DNA of 64,000 nucleotides, from the NCBI RefSeq assembly GCF_023283485.1, contig NZ_JAKILU010000012.1, forward strand, positions 47,143 to 111,142. Reading direction: 5' to 3'. Positions 1 through 9,590 of the stretch are shown in pieces. This DNA is from Shewanella glacialipiscicola (GTDB lineage: Bacteria > Pseudomonadota > Gammaproteobacteria > Enterobacterales > Shewanellaceae). The stretch's first letter is position 1. Each line of letters starts with the position of its first letter. The notes below the pieces were generated by a model. It worked only from the letters and a program-made list of their open reading frames with translations, was not told the DNA's origin and did not search any database. The translations under genes were made by a program, and so were the position numbers.

Positions 1-1215
1 CATATTGATTGAGCGACCGAGTAACTCGTCTCTGGCATAGCCAAATAAACGTTCGGCGTGAGTATTGACTAACGTAATATATCCGGCTTTATCGACCATC
101 AGCAGCGCACTGGGGGAGGCTTCAATCACTAATCTAAAGCGTTTCTCATTAGCGATTAACTCAGAGGTCAACTGAGACTCTTTATATCGATTACGTGCCA
201 TTACGAGCACAGAGTAAAACAACGCTAAAATAAAGGCACTACCGATAAATTGTAACCAGAGGCCTTGGGATTCTTCTGATTGCGAAATAAAACGTGATTG
301 GGATGAAATATCTAAACGCCAAACTTGCCCTCCGATAGTTTCATTATGTGAGTAATAAAACACATCCTGCTGCTGGGGCAATACCTTGTTGCTAGCAAAC
401 ATTAAACTATCGGCACTGGCGTGTGCATTTTCATAAATGGCAAGTTTAAGGCCAGAGAAACGGTCACCCATAATCCCTTGCATTAGATCTTCCATCCTAA
501 ATGCCGCGTAAACGAGCCCTCTAACGTGTTGTTTACGTTCAGCCTCAGTGCTTGCTAAGCCTTGATAAAGTGCTAAATACATCAAAAAACCCGCTTGGGT
601 ATTATCTAGTGAATCTTGCACCAAAGTGACTTTACCCGAGACCGTTGGCTGCCCTGAAGCAATCGCGCGATCTATTGCTTTACGCCTATTAGCCTCAGAG
701 CACATGTCATAACCTAGAGCCCTTTGATTCAACCAATCAAAGGGCTCTAGGTATAAGATCACACAATACTGGTCTCGCAGACCTTCTGGATACACCTGGT
801 AATGTTTATAGTCTTCGGTCTGAATACGTTTAACTTGGGTGTTCAATGTGTCAGGCTTAAGCAACAATGCATAGCCAAACCCTTGAAATCCTGGGTAATA
901 ATCAGAAAGCCTGGCATTAACAACATAGGTTTGCCATTCTTTGCGAGTCACATCACTCGATGATAACAACAGGCCAACCCCACCGCGCAGTACTTGCTCA
1001 TAAGCCAGCATTCTGCGGTTTACCGCTTCCGTTAGCTCTTGAACACTGTTCTCGAAACGCTCTTCTCCCCGATCTCTAAGATATTGCTCGAGCACATACC
1101 AAGAAATTCCCATGAAAAATATCGCCGCAACTATCATCAACCAGCTAGAACTCAGTACGCTAGAGTAAATATTGTTAGATTCATCAGGAGATTTAGAAAA
1201 CACATCCTTGTCCAT
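1..1215 (-). CDS. CHASE-domain membrane sensor with PAS domain (C-terminus beyond window)
   Basis: Translating the minus strand from the ATG at 1215 gives 405 residues that stay open to base 1, so the output domain lies outside the window. A first membrane segment (about residues 20-40) is followed by a large periplasmic CHASE-type domain containing YPGFQGFGYA. A second membrane segment lies at about 325-345, and a PAS-like region follows (RLVIEASPSALLMVD, then HAERLFGYARDELLGR). CHASE domains sense small extracellular ligands and are usually fused to histidine kinase, GGDEF or EAL outputs. Which one applies cannot be decided here. The start is supported by AAGGA about 10 nt upstream. Confidence 0.85.
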   Translation of the reverse strand, partial: MDKDVFSKSPDESNNIYSSVLSSSWLMIVAAIFFMGISWYVLEQYLRDRGEERFENSVQELTEAVNRRMLAYEQVLRGGVGLLLSSSDVTRKEWQTYVVNARLSDYYPGFQGFGYALLLKPDTLNTQVKRIQTEDYKHYQVYPEGLRDQYCVILYLEPFDWLNQRALGYDMCSEANRRKAIDRAIASGQPTVSGKVTLVQDSLDNTQAGFLMYLALYQGLASTEAERKQHVRGLVYAAFRMEDLMQGIMGDRFSGLKLAIYENAHASADSLMFASNKVLPQQQDVFYYSHNETIGGQVWRLDISSQSRFISQSEESQGLWLQFIGSAFILALFYSVLVMARNRYKESQLTSELIANEKRFRLVIEASPSALLMVDKAGYITLVNTHAERLFGYARDELLGRSINM

Positions 1216-1449
1216 GTGAGCCAATTCCTTAGCGATATATCAATAGTTAGCACAGCTACCAGTGTTGTAGTAATTATCGCTAAATTCAAGTTTATCCTAC
1301 TATTTAACTCAGGATTAACCCAAAGGCCGCTATGTCACTGATGTGCTCTCAATCACAAAGTAAGCAAGAACTAAATTAATCAAATATCGAATATTTTTCC
1401 CGGACTAGCCCTAAACCACAGTGAATTGAATCATTCCGCTCACGGGAAG

Positions 1450-1477
1450 AAAATTTTACCCATAGTCGTAAAATTTT
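1450..1477. repeat. Inverted repeat upstream of the small ORF at 1540
   Basis: Perfect 10-bp arms AAAATTTTAC and GTAAAATTTT are separated by 8 nt. The repeat lies about 60-90 nt before the start codon at 1540, where an operator would sit. The rest of 1216-1539 shows no gene. Confidence 0.35.
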
Positions 1478-1539
1478 TTGCTTTTCTGCCACACTCTTTT
1501 TAGATAGAAAGTCGTTAGGAACAACCAGAGGAATTCGTT

Positions 1540-1716
1540 ATGGCTCATATTACTGAAGTCGTGCCCAACGATACTGAACTTGAGGCAATGACCAACCCCA
1601 AAAACGGCAAAGCTGCTGAAGCAATGCAGCATAGACGTGAGGTCAAAAGACGTTTAGAGGATTACCTCGAACGAGCAGAGTTAAAACGTGCATTAGGAGA
1701 TGACGATTTTTTCTAG
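1540..1716 (+). CDS. Small basic protein, 58 aa, PA3496-like (tentative)
   Basis: ATG at 1540 is preceded by CAGAGGAATTCGTT, a good ribosome-binding site, and the frame runs 58 codons to TAG. The product has no signal peptide or membrane segment. Its middle is basic and probably helical (HRREVKRRLEDYLERAELKR) and it ends in an acidic-aromatic tail (GDDDFF). The pattern of a helical Arg/Lys-Glu block followed by an acidic tail resembles the small 'PA3496 family putative envelope integrity' proteins of gammaproteobacteria. That match is from memory and the function is unknown. It stands alone between the CHASE sensor and a degraded region. Confidence 0.7.
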   Translation: MAHITEVVPNDTELEAMTNPKNGKAAEAMQHRREVKRRLEDYLERAELKRALGDDDFF

Positions 1717-1908
1717 CCTTATATTTTCTGACTAACTGCCCTGATTGAGTGGACAGCCACTATCATGCCCACTCATTGAATTTACCTATCCTGAAATGCA
1801 GGATTATGGTCGATTGAATCGGCTAAACCTGCATCTCTAGCCCGATACAACACTACACTTTTAACGTTACTGTGCTTTTTTACTCTTCTTGTAGGCTTGG
1901 GTTTTAAT

Positions 1909-2098
1909 CTACAGCCATTCAGCCTTTGCGCCCAAATATACATTTGCACCTAACCCCATAAACAAACCGACGCTGGCTAACATCATCCAGAAAGTAGGCT
2001 AAACATATTGCATTTTGCCAAATAACACCTTGAAAATAGTCAATAAAGCATATAAGAAAATAATGATTAAAAGGGTATACGAGATATTTCCTAATCAT
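1909..2098 (-). pseudogene. Possible decayed small membrane-protein gene
   Basis: The minus strand encodes a strongly hydrophobic stretch (TLLIIIFLYALLTIFKVLFG), then, after an in-frame TAG at 1999-2001, a second one (FWMMLASVGLFMGLGANVYL) ending at TAG 1909-1911. The only nearby ATG (2096-2098, peptide MIRKYLVY) is in another frame, so one frameshift near a CCCTTTT run and one nonsense codon would restore a two-helix protein of about 62 residues. The remainder of 1717-2185 shows no other gene. Confidence 0.35.
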
Positions 2099-2185
2099 AC
2101 CTGCTAATCAATATGAATAAATAAGCTTTAACGCTATGATTGCCGACATCTCTCTTAGCTGAAACTACCTGCAGGATATACGGGA

Positions 2186-3541
2186 ATGTCTGAGTCGTTA
2201 GCCCAATACCAACAAGATTTACGCCGTTTTTCTGATGAATTAATTCGTATCCAAACCCCCATAAAAATCTTAGATGCCATTAAATGGCCACGGGAAATGG
2301 AGGAACGTTTTCTCTCCAATAAAGGCACTGTATTACCGGCTATCAAACAAGACTTCTACCAAAACATTGCCTTACCTTTTGACCCAGTAAAAACGCAAGC
2401 AGAACTGATATCCTTAAAACAAGATATCCATAGACGCATGGGTAAACGCGATAAGCTCGGCAAAATATTAGTCGCAAACGTCGACCAATATCGTCTTGTA
2501 GTGGATATGCTCGGTAATAGAGGCACGCCAACATTTGGCAAACTCAGTCAAGAATTATATGGCAGTGCGAGCCACAGATTACACGGCGATCGTCACACAC
2601 TGCGCCAACTAGGTGATAAGCTCAGTTATATTTTCTCGCTGCCAGCGGCGAGACACATGAATAAACACCACCCTAAAATCATCAGTGCACCAGAAGCCGT
2701 TAACGTGCTCAGCCAACGCTTAGAGAAATACTTCCATAGCGATGATATGTGCGTGCGCCTCAGTGACGGTATCGTTTCTGATGCCGCCGTCGGTGGCGAT
2801 ACCGTTAAACTCAATAGCAGAGCCATGTTCAGCGAGTCGGATCTGAATGTATACGAGGTTCATGAAGGCTGGGTACATGTTGGCACAACACTCAATGGCC
2901 GAGCCCAGCCCCATGCCACTTGGTTGAGTGTGGGCTCTCCCCGCGTTGCAGCGACTCAAGAAGGCCTCGCGGTTTTACTTGAGATGCTGACACTCAGCTC
3001 AAATCCTGGTCGAGCTCGTCGAATTAGCGATCGAGTCGCGGCTGTCGATATGGCAGAAAATGGCGCTGACTTTATTGAAGTTTTCAATTATTTCAGAGAA
3101 TTAAACTTAAGCGAAACCGATAGTTACCGTGTTACGCAAAGGGTCTTTCGCGGTGGTATGGTGGAAGGAGGCAGCTTTTTTACTAAGGATATTTCCTATG
3201 TGCGTGGCTATGTGGAAAACATTAACTTTATCCGTAGCGCTATCACCTCAGGTCTTCCAGAGCTCATCCCTATGTTATTCTTAGGTAAATTGGCTATCGA
3301 AGATATTCCAGTGCTATACCAAGCCTGCCAAGAGGGGATTTTAACGCCACCTAAATATCTACCGCCTATGTTTGATAACTTTAGCGGCCTTTATGCTTGG
3401 TTTGGTTTCGCCTCAGGATTAGCTGGAATCGATTTGAAAGGCGTACAACGCCACTTTACTCGTCTATTTAAAGGCGTGCCGAATGTCGTTCCAGCCTTTG
3501 AACCACACGATGATACTGAGTTCGACAATAACTCGGATTAA
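2186..3541 (+). CDS. DUF1704 / flavohemoglobin expression-modulating QEGLA motif protein
   Basis: This 451-residue cytoplasmic protein has no signal peptide. The centre carries HEGWVH (His226, Glu227, His231) followed 27 residues later by QEGLA (258-262). In the DUF1704 family, which includes the eukaryotic tubulin tyrosine carboxypeptidases MATCAP/KIAA0895L, an HExxxH motif and the Glu of the QEGLA segment form a zinc site. A metallopeptidase-type active site is therefore intact here. Bacterial members are annotated as flavohemoglobin expression-modulating proteins, and their true substrate is not known to me. The gene is single and closed by a terminator. Confidence 0.85.
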   Translation: MSESLAQYQQDLRRFSDELIRIQTPIKILDAIKWPREMEERFLSNKGTVLPAIKQDFYQNIALPFDPVKTQAELISLKQDIHRRMGKRDKLGKILVANVDQYRLVVDMLGNRGTPTFGKLSQELYGSASHRLHGDRHTLRQLGDKLSYIFSLPAARHMNKHHPKIISAPEAVNVLSQRLEKYFHSDDMCVRLSDGIVSDAAVGGDTVKLNSRAMFSESDLNVYEVHEGWVHVGTTLNGRAQPHATWLSVGSPRVAATQEGLAVLLEMLTLSSNPGRARRISDRVAAVDMAENGADFIEVFNYFRELNLSETDSYRVTQRVFRGGMVEGGSFFTKDISYVRGYVENINFIRSAITSGLPELIPMLFLGKLAIEDIPVLYQACQEGILTPPKYLPPMFDNFSGLYAWFGFASGLAGIDLKGVQRHFTRLFKGVPNVVPAFEPHDDTEFDNNSD

Positions 3542-3570
3542 TATATAAATGTTATTGATTTTAATGAAAA

Positions 3571-3598
3571 AAGCTCACAACTAGGTGAGCTTTTTTTT
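3571..3598. terminator. Bidirectional rho-independent terminator
   Basis: AGCTCAC and GTGAGCT form a stem with a 6-nt loop. The stem is followed by T8 on the plus strand and T6 on the minus strand. It closes both the QEGLA gene and the convergent symporter gene. Confidence 0.85.
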
Positions 3599-3626
3599 AT
3601 AACGTGACTCAACTTTATTTATCAGA

Positions 3627-5003
3627 TTAAGATTGGGCCTTTGCTGCTTCATCAGCACGCTTTTTAATGAAGTATTCCCGTGTTAAACCAAAGACCACTG
3701 GGCTTAACAGTGCCAAGGCGATTAAGTTAGGAATCGCCATCATGGCGTTTAAAGTATCAGCCAGTAACCACACAAAGTCTAGCGAACTGACTGCACCTAA
3801 AGGTACGGCAATGGTCCACAGTAATCTAAAGGGCTTTACCGCTTTGATACCAAAGAGATATTGCACGCATTTCTCACTGTAAAAACTCCAACCGATAATA
3901 GTCGTGAAGGCAAAGAGAGACAGTGCGATGGCAACGATATAATTACCCATAGGCAAGGCTTGGGAGAAAGCGTATGAAGTTAGCGCAGCACCATTTTCGC
4001 CCGAGGTCCAAGAGCCAGAAACCACAATCGCCAAACCTGTAATAGAACAAACGACTATGGTATCAATAAAGGTACCGAGCATAGCCACTAACCCCTGCGC
4101 CACTGGATTATTTGTTTGCGCGGCGGCATGCGCTATCGGCGCACTGCCCAAACCCGCCTCATTCGAAAACACCCCACGGGCCACACCAAAACGGATCGCA
4201 GCCCATACCGCTGCGCCCGCAAAGCCACCTTGGGCAGCCACGGGATTAAAAGCACTGTGAATAATTAAGGCAAATGCATCAGGTATATCTTGAATATGTA
4301 CGATTAATACACCTAAGCCCGCGGTAATATAAAAAATCGTCATAAATGGCACTAACTTACCAGCAACTTCAGCGATACGCTTAATGCCTCCCATCAATAC
4401 TGCGCCCACGAGCAGCATCATTACCACTCCAGATACCCAAGCCGGAACACCAAAATTACTGCTTAATGCCGCCGCAACTGAGTTAGCCTGTACCGTATTG
4501 CCAATACCAAATCCGGCAAGAGAGCCAAAAATCGCAAACAGTGTGCCTAACCAAGCCCACTTCTTGCCGAGACCATTTTTAATGTAATACATAGGGCCGC
4601 CGACATGGTTTCCCTGAGCATCGACCTCACGGAATTTAACTGCCAGCACAGCCTCAGAATATTTAGTCGCCATCCCCACCAACGCGGTGCACCACATCCA
4701 GAATAAGGCACCTGGGCCACCGACAAATATAGCAGTAGCAACCCCTGCAATGTTACCCGTACCAATAGTGGCAGAAAGCGATGTCATCAACGCATTAAAC
4801 GGGCTCACGTCCCCTTTTACTGTTTTATCTTTATCGGGAAGACGCCCAGACCAAAGTAACTTAAAGCCTGTGCCTAATTTCAGAATGGGCATTAATCTCA
4901 GCCCGAGGGAAAGGAATAAACCCACGCCTAAGATCATCACCAACATAGGTGTACCCCAGACAAAGCCATTAACTAGGCCAACAAATTCCGTAATTGCTTC
5001 CAT
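3627..5003 (-). CDS. AGCS family sodium:alanine/glycine symporter
   Basis: This 458-residue polytopic membrane protein carries the family hallmarks: GTGNIAGVATAIFVGGPGALFWMW near residue 80 and the FSNEAGLGSAPIAHAAA segment in the middle. AGCS proteins import alanine or glycine coupled to Na+. Length and about 11 hydrophobic segments fit the family. The ATG at 5003 has GAGG 6 nt upstream. The gene is monocistronic, convergent with the QEGLA gene and sharing its terminator. Substrate preference cannot be read from the sequence. Confidence 0.93.
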   Translation of the reverse strand: MEAITEFVGLVNGFVWGTPMLVMILGVGLFLSLGLRLMPILKLGTGFKLLWSGRLPDKDKTVKGDVSPFNALMTSLSATIGTGNIAGVATAIFVGGPGALFWMWCTALVGMATKYSEAVLAVKFREVDAQGNHVGGPMYYIKNGLGKKWAWLGTLFAIFGSLAGFGIGNTVQANSVAAALSSNFGVPAWVSGVVMMLLVGAVLMGGIKRIAEVAGKLVPFMTIFYITAGLGVLIVHIQDIPDAFALIIHSAFNPVAAQGGFAGAAVWAAIRFGVARGVFSNEAGLGSAPIAHAAAQTNNPVAQGLVAMLGTFIDTIVVCSITGLAIVVSGSWTSGENGAALTSYAFSQALPMGNYIVAIALSLFAFTTIIGWSFYSEKCVQYLFGIKAVKPFRLLWTIAVPLGAVSSLDFVWLLADTLNAMMAIPNLIALALLSPVVFGLTREYFIKKRADEAAKAQS

Positions 5004-5221
5004 TCAAACCTCATAATGACTTGTTATTGTTATTATTTAACTGGCTATACCGCATTAGAGACGCAGCCTAATACCATTTACCAAAATATAATTTAACAGC
5101 CCAAGCTTAAATTACAACAAATTACTAACAATCAGAATTATAAATATCGAGATACTTTATGCCATAAGAATTTTAAAGCAGCGTTGCGATTACGCGGTGA
5201 GATATTGATTTACAGCACAAA

Positions 5222-5252
5222 TAAAAAAGCCCTACCGTATCCGGTAAGGCGT
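5222..5252 (-). terminator. Rho-independent terminator of the beta-CASP hydrolase gene
   Basis: Read on the minus strand, GCCTTACC, a short loop and GGTAGGGC are followed by TTTTTTAT just after the stop at 5273. Confidence 0.8.
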
Positions 5253-5272
5253 TGTCGATAAGACAGATAAAC

Positions 5273-6715
5273 TTAGGCGGGTTTCCACACTAACTTAGGT
5301 AGTGCAGTTAAATCTAGTTTATCGCCATGAGTGGCAATAGCAGTCGCTTGCGGTTTTGTATTCGGATCTTGATTAATGACCTCGACTAATCCACGCTGCG
5401 CCTCGGGTTCTCCGTGGACTAAAATCAGCGGTGGTTGGCCTTCAAAATGTCGATACCAGCGTAATAATTCCGCTTGATCCGCATGGGCAGATAACCCGCC
5501 TACGGTATGTAACTTAGCGGCCACTGTAATACTGTTGCCATGGATGGTTAACTCCTTCGCACCGTCGACTAAAGTCCGTCCCGGTGTTCCAATAGCTTGA
5601 TAACCACAGATAATCACATCGCACTCTGGGCGCCACAGATTGTGCTCTAAGTGGCTACGAATACGCCCACCGTTACACATGCCGCTGCCCGCGATAATAA
5701 TTAATCCTTTGTGTATGTCATTCAATGCCATCGACTCTTCGGTCGTCTGAATAAACTCGATATTCGACAGCAAGGGATGTTGCCCAGGATGCTGACGAGT
5801 AAAACGTTTAAAGTCCTCATCCATCAGCGGATAATTATTAACATAAACCCGAGTCGCCTCAATGGCCATAGGGCTATCTAAGCAAATTTTCCAACGCCCC
5901 AAATCCCATTCTTTTGCATATAAATGAAAAAGATATAATAACTCCTGCGCTCGTCCAACTGAAAAAGCCGGTAGCAAGATATTGCCTTGGCTTTCGTTAA
6001 CTGTCTTAGCGAAAATGCCTTTTAGCTCAGCTAAGGTCTCAGTCCAACTGCGATGAAAACGGTTGCCGTAGGTGCTTTCCATTAAGACTAAATCCGCCGT
6101 ATCCACTAAAGTCGGATTACGTAAAATAGGCATGCCTGCACGACCAAGATCGCCACTGAAGACTACTTTCTTCTGTGACTTACCTTCGCCTAACCACAGC
6201 TCAACTAAAGCTGAACCTAAAATGTGCCCTGCATCCGAGAGACAAATATCCACATGCGGGATAACCCGAGTCACTTCGCCATACTCCAATGGTACAAATT
6301 GTTTTATGGCTTGTTCGGCATCTTCAACGGTGAACAAAGGATCTAAAGGATCAAGATCATGCTTAGCGCGCTTTTTATTGACCCTTTCAGTATCACGGGT
6401 CTGTAGCATGGCGGCATCTTTGAGCATGATGGCACACAGTTCAGCGGTAGCTTTATGGGTATAAATGGGGCCATCAAAACCCGATTTAACTAAAAGGGGT
6501 AAACGCCCTGAATGATCGATATGGGCGTGGCTGAGTACCACGGCAGATATAGACTCAGGATTAAAAGCGAAGGGTTCATGGTTACGCAGTTCGTCCGCTT
6601 TACCGCCTTGGATCAAACCACAATCAAGCAATAAGTGTTCATGGTCGACCGAAAGTAAATGACACGAGCCCGTCACTTCCTCTGTCGCCCCTAAAAACTG
6701 CAATGTCATTCGCAT
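5273..6715 (-). CDS. MBL-fold metallo-hydrolase with beta-CASP and RNA-specificity (RMMBL) domains
   Basis: This 480-residue protein has the metallo-beta-lactamase motif HAHIDH (residues 63-68), an aspartate-containing HILGSALVEL segment and the motif SGDLGR. A beta-CASP insert follows (ESTYGNRFH), and a C-terminal RMMBL region carries VGGLSAHAD and LVHGEPEA. The architecture is that of the YSH1/CPSF-73-like nucleases, predicted zinc-dependent RNases or nucleic-acid processors. Their bacterial substrate is mostly uncharacterised. The start ATG at 6715 has GGAGTG 7 nt upstream. Confidence 0.9.
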   Translation of the reverse strand: MRMTLQFLGATEEVTGSCHLLSVDHEHLLLDCGLIQGGKADELRNHEPFAFNPESISAVVLSHAHIDHSGRLPLLVKSGFDGPIYTHKATAELCAIMLKDAAMLQTRDTERVNKKRAKHDLDPLDPLFTVEDAEQAIKQFVPLEYGEVTRVIPHVDICLSDAGHILGSALVELWLGEGKSQKKVVFSGDLGRAGMPILRNPTLVDTADLVLMESTYGNRFHRSWTETLAELKGIFAKTVNESQGNILLPAFSVGRAQELLYLFHLYAKEWDLGRWKICLDSPMAIEATRVYVNNYPLMDEDFKRFTRQHPGQHPLLSNIEFIQTTEESMALNDIHKGLIIIAGSGMCNGGRIRSHLEHNLWRPECDVIICGYQAIGTPGRTLVDGAKELTIHGNSITVAAKLHTVGGLSAHADQAELLRWYRHFEGQPPLILVHGEPEAQRGLVEVINQDPNTKPQATAIATHGDKLDLTALPKLVWKPA

Positions 6716-6832
6716 GGTGTCACTCCGACTTGTTTACCTTGTATAAAGATAGACTATGCCCTTATTCCTAAAACAAAAAGGATTAATTGGCCGCGTGAAG
6801 ACAATGACAACTTTAGCAGTAACGCTCAAGCA

Positions 6833-7660
6833 TCAATAACCTAGCAAAGGGTATAACTGACCTTGGCGCACTATTTTATCGGCATTCGCAATCGTGCCAT
6901 CGCCTTGCCATTGCTTCAGTAAATGTTGCACTGGGGACTCGATCTCAGCAGCAGTCATTCCCGCGCGAATACTCGAGTTATAGAGTAGTTTAAGCAGAAT
7001 TAAATCGAGACCAGTGAGTAAATCTTGCGGGGTTTTATCATTAAAGATAGAGGGGAACACTTTTTCGGAATCATTAGGCAGTCCGAGCACTTGGGTTATT
7101 TCTTCAACCACGCAAGCCACTAACTTACCGTGCATTTGCGCTTGATCAACGGGAATAATGACCCATGCACGTTCAATTTCACTCTTTGAGTTAAGGGCGA
7201 ACTTACCCATACAAACAGAGCCATGAACATTTTGCGCCGAGTTGACTCCCATCAAGCGCATCACCTCACTTGCCCACAAGGATTGACGGGTAAATACTAA
7301 ATGGAGATTCGCATCAGCTAGCGTATCCACCAGCTGCATATCATGACCCGTAATCTCGGCTAAATGCGTTAGCTGCATCTGCACCAATTGTGTGTGCAGC
7401 GCCCTATCGCCCACTTGATGTTCAATAAACACTCGCACAGGTATGTACCATTTACGTATCCGATGTTTAGCCTTGTCATACTCATTTTTAAGCGCGACTT
7501 CACTGAACGCTTGGCGGATGTAGAGTGAGCTTTGCCAAGCCGCAGGCTTAGCAATATGACTTAAAGCAGGCGTGGTTTGTGCCGCAAACACAGATAGCGT
7601 TGAGCAACATATGCTTAAATAAAAGCTTAGATATAGGCCTAAATTTAACAATATCCTCAA
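6833..7660 (-). CDS. DUF2927 domain protein, secreted
   Basis: This 275-residue protein begins at a TTG (7658-7660) with GAGGGCGG just upstream; no ATG precedes the hydrophobic signal peptide (LLNLGLYLSFYLSICC, cleavage after VFAA likely). The mature part matches the DUF2927 pattern: IRKWYIPVRVFIEH, then CVVEEITQVLGLPND, where the paired glutamates and LGLPND are family-typical. Members are predicted periplasmic or lipoprotein-like, with a degenerate metalloprotease-like helix and no known function. It shows no operon partner. Confidence 0.8.
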   Translation of the reverse strand: MRILLNLGLYLSFYLSICCSTLSVFAAQTTPALSHIAKPAAWQSSLYIRQAFSEVALKNEYDKAKHRIRKWYIPVRVFIEHQVGDRALHTQLVQMQLTHLAEITGHDMQLVDTLADANLHLVFTRQSLWASEVMRLMGVNSAQNVHGSVCMGKFALNSKSEIERAWVIIPVDQAQMHGKLVACVVEEITQVLGLPNDSEKVFPSIFNDKTPQDLLTGLDLILLKLLYNSSIRAGMTAAEIESPVQHLLKQWQGDGTIANADKIVRQGQLYPLLGY

Positions 7661-7881
7661 GGCCGCCCTCGAATATTCATCCTAGTTAAGTCCCAATAAA
7701 TTGATGTTAAATTATGATTTTTTCATTTTATGGCAATTAATTTTGACTTATGCGGTAATAGCGCCATTGCCAAAAAATGGAGACCGACAATGGCGTATAT
7801 TGTTAGCCTCTATTTTTACTAACACTATCACTGTATGGCAAATGGACCAGTAATGCGCCTTAGCGCTTAACAATTAAAAAC

Positions 7882-8118
7882 TTAGTCCCTTAACCATCCT
7901 TCAACTTCATCACGGGTCGGTACTGATCCACTGTGGATGAGCTCATCATCAATGATTACCGCAGGAGTTTTCATAACGTGAAATTTCAATAAACTTTGAG
8001 GATCCGTGTCTTTTTTTACGATGACATCTATGCCCATTTCTTCTGATATGTCTGCAATCATCTCGGCAGTTTGGCTACACTTAGCACAGCCGCTACCTAA
8101 TACTTTGATTTTTTTCAT
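7882..8118 (-). CDS. Thioredoxin-like redox-active disulfide protein
   Basis: This 78-residue protein has a CAKC active-site motif (Cys12-Cys15 region) and the cis-proline loop KTPAVIIDDELIHSG. It matches the small 'redox-active disulfide protein 2' or glutaredoxin-like family. It lies 9 nt downstream of the permease gene and is cotranscribed with it. In many bacteria this permease type is paired with exactly such a small thioredoxin, suggesting redox-coupled or metalloid-linked transport. A methylarsenical or similar substrate is inference only. Confidence 0.88.
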   Translation of the reverse strand: MKKIKVLGSGCAKCSQTAEMIADISEEMGIDVIVKKDTDPQSLLKFHVMKTPAVIIDDELIHSGSVPTRDEVEGWLRD

Positions 8119-8127
8119 GTTACTTCC

Positions 8128-9123
8128 TTATAAATACGGTGCTGCAAAATTAAAAATCCAACCTACTAACGTAAATGCCGTTAATAGTACAACCAACAGC
8201 ACCGCCAAAAGGCGCCACTGCATGACTTGTTTAAGTAAAACAAATTCAGGGAAACTGGCTGCGACGGTACTCATACAAAATGCCAGCGTGGTACCAATGG
8301 GTAAGCCATTTGCCAACAAGCTTTCCATCACAGGAATTATACCCGTTGCATTAGAATACAAAGGAATACCGATTAGCACTGCCACAGGTACAGACCACCA
8401 CTGACCTTGACCTAAATGGGTTTCGACCCAGCCCTCTGGTACAAAACCATGCAAGGCAGCGCCAAGACCTACGCCGATAACGACCCACTTCCATACGCGA
8501 CTAAAAATCTCAATTGCCTCCGTTTTAGCAAAGGCATGACGCTCAGAAAAGGATAAAACACGGCCTGGAATAGCGGCATCGTTCGATAACGCCATCTGCC
8601 GTCCACGGACTAGGGCCTCTGCAGCGAAGGATTGTAACCAACGCTCAGCCTTCATCGCATCTAACAACAGCCCGCTGACTATGCCCACTGTCATACCAAC
8701 GACAACATATAGCAAGGTAAACTTCCAGCCTAACAAACTCATAAGCAGTAATACGGCGACTTCATTGATCAAAGGCGATGTGATCAAAAATGCCATCGTA
8801 ATACCAAGGGGAATGCCAGCCGAAGTAAAACCTAAAAAGACCGGGATGCTCGAGCAAGAACAAAAAGGGGTAATCGCGCCAAAGGTCGACCCCAATAAAT
8901 AACCTACACTCCTATTCTTACTGGCTAAATAATCCCGAACGCGCTCAACATCTAGGGAAGCACGTAGTAGTGCAATGAAATAAATCATCATCACCAGTAA
9001 TACAAAAATTTTACTGACATCTTCAACAAAAAAATGTACTGCGCCGCCCAAGGCTGAATCGGCCTCGAGACCAAACACGCCATACACTAGCCAAGTCGCA
9101 AATTCAGTAAATATCTGAAACAT
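8128..9123 (-). CDS. PF03773-type permease (ArsP-like)
   Basis: This 331-residue inner-membrane protein has about eight hydrophobic segments. The family signature GAITPFCSCSSIPVFLGF (about residues 80-97) is followed by AFLITSPLINEVAVLLL, and a second half repeats the theme with IPLYSNATGIIPVM. The CSC cysteines are typical of PF03773 permeases, a family that includes ArsP, which exports trivalent organoarsenicals. No regulator is adjacent. It forms a two-gene operon with the thioredoxin-like gene. Confidence 0.88.
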   Translation of the reverse strand: MFQIFTEFATWLVYGVFGLEADSALGGAVHFFVEDVSKIFVLLVMMIYFIALLRASLDVERVRDYLASKNRSVGYLLGSTFGAITPFCSCSSIPVFLGFTSAGIPLGITMAFLITSPLINEVAVLLLMSLLGWKFTLLYVVVGMTVGIVSGLLLDAMKAERWLQSFAAEALVRGRQMALSNDAAIPGRVLSFSERHAFAKTEAIEIFSRVWKWVVIGVGLGAALHGFVPEGWVETHLGQGQWWSVPVAVLIGIPLYSNATGIIPVMESLLANGLPIGTTLAFCMSTVAASFPEFVLLKQVMQWRLLAVLLVVLLTAFTLVGWIFNFAAPYL

Positions 9124-9590
9124 GTTGATCCCTAATAAAATATTAACTTACTTCACTATAATTTAGGATTAACCCTATCAGAGTGCGCTGTGTAACGTAC
9201 TGAAGGTATCGCAGTCACCTTATCTCTTATTCTTACCCAATCATCTAAGCACAGTCACTTAGGCTGCTCTCAGAATTTAACCAAATAAACAAATAGCGAC
9301 TGAGACGACAAGCTCAAAAAATGAGAGGGATGGGCTATGCTCACCACTACCAATATGGAATGGGTCAGTTTAGGCTGTGTGGAATGGATAAATTGAGATT
9401 GTGAGGCAGTGCAATCCGTTAATTATAGATAAAGCTTTAGCTTAAAAAAATAACAGCTACGCAGCAATCGTCATAGTGCGCTTCATTCTATTTGCGGATA
9501 ATTTGGCTAGCAGTAAGGTAAATAACATATCAACATGACGAAAACGGCAAAGCTCGCCATTGCAGGATAAATAAGCCAACTTATGGTGCA
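9124..9590. other. Intergenic region, no convincing gene
   Basis: Upstream region of the permease operon and downstream region of catalase. A 27-codon ATG frame at 9321-9404 lacks a ribosome-binding site, and no other gene was found. Confidence 0.5.

Noticed and set aside
9321..9404. 27-codon ORF starting MRGMGYAHHYQYGMG
   Set aside because: No ribosome-binding site, odd composition and no context; most likely chance.
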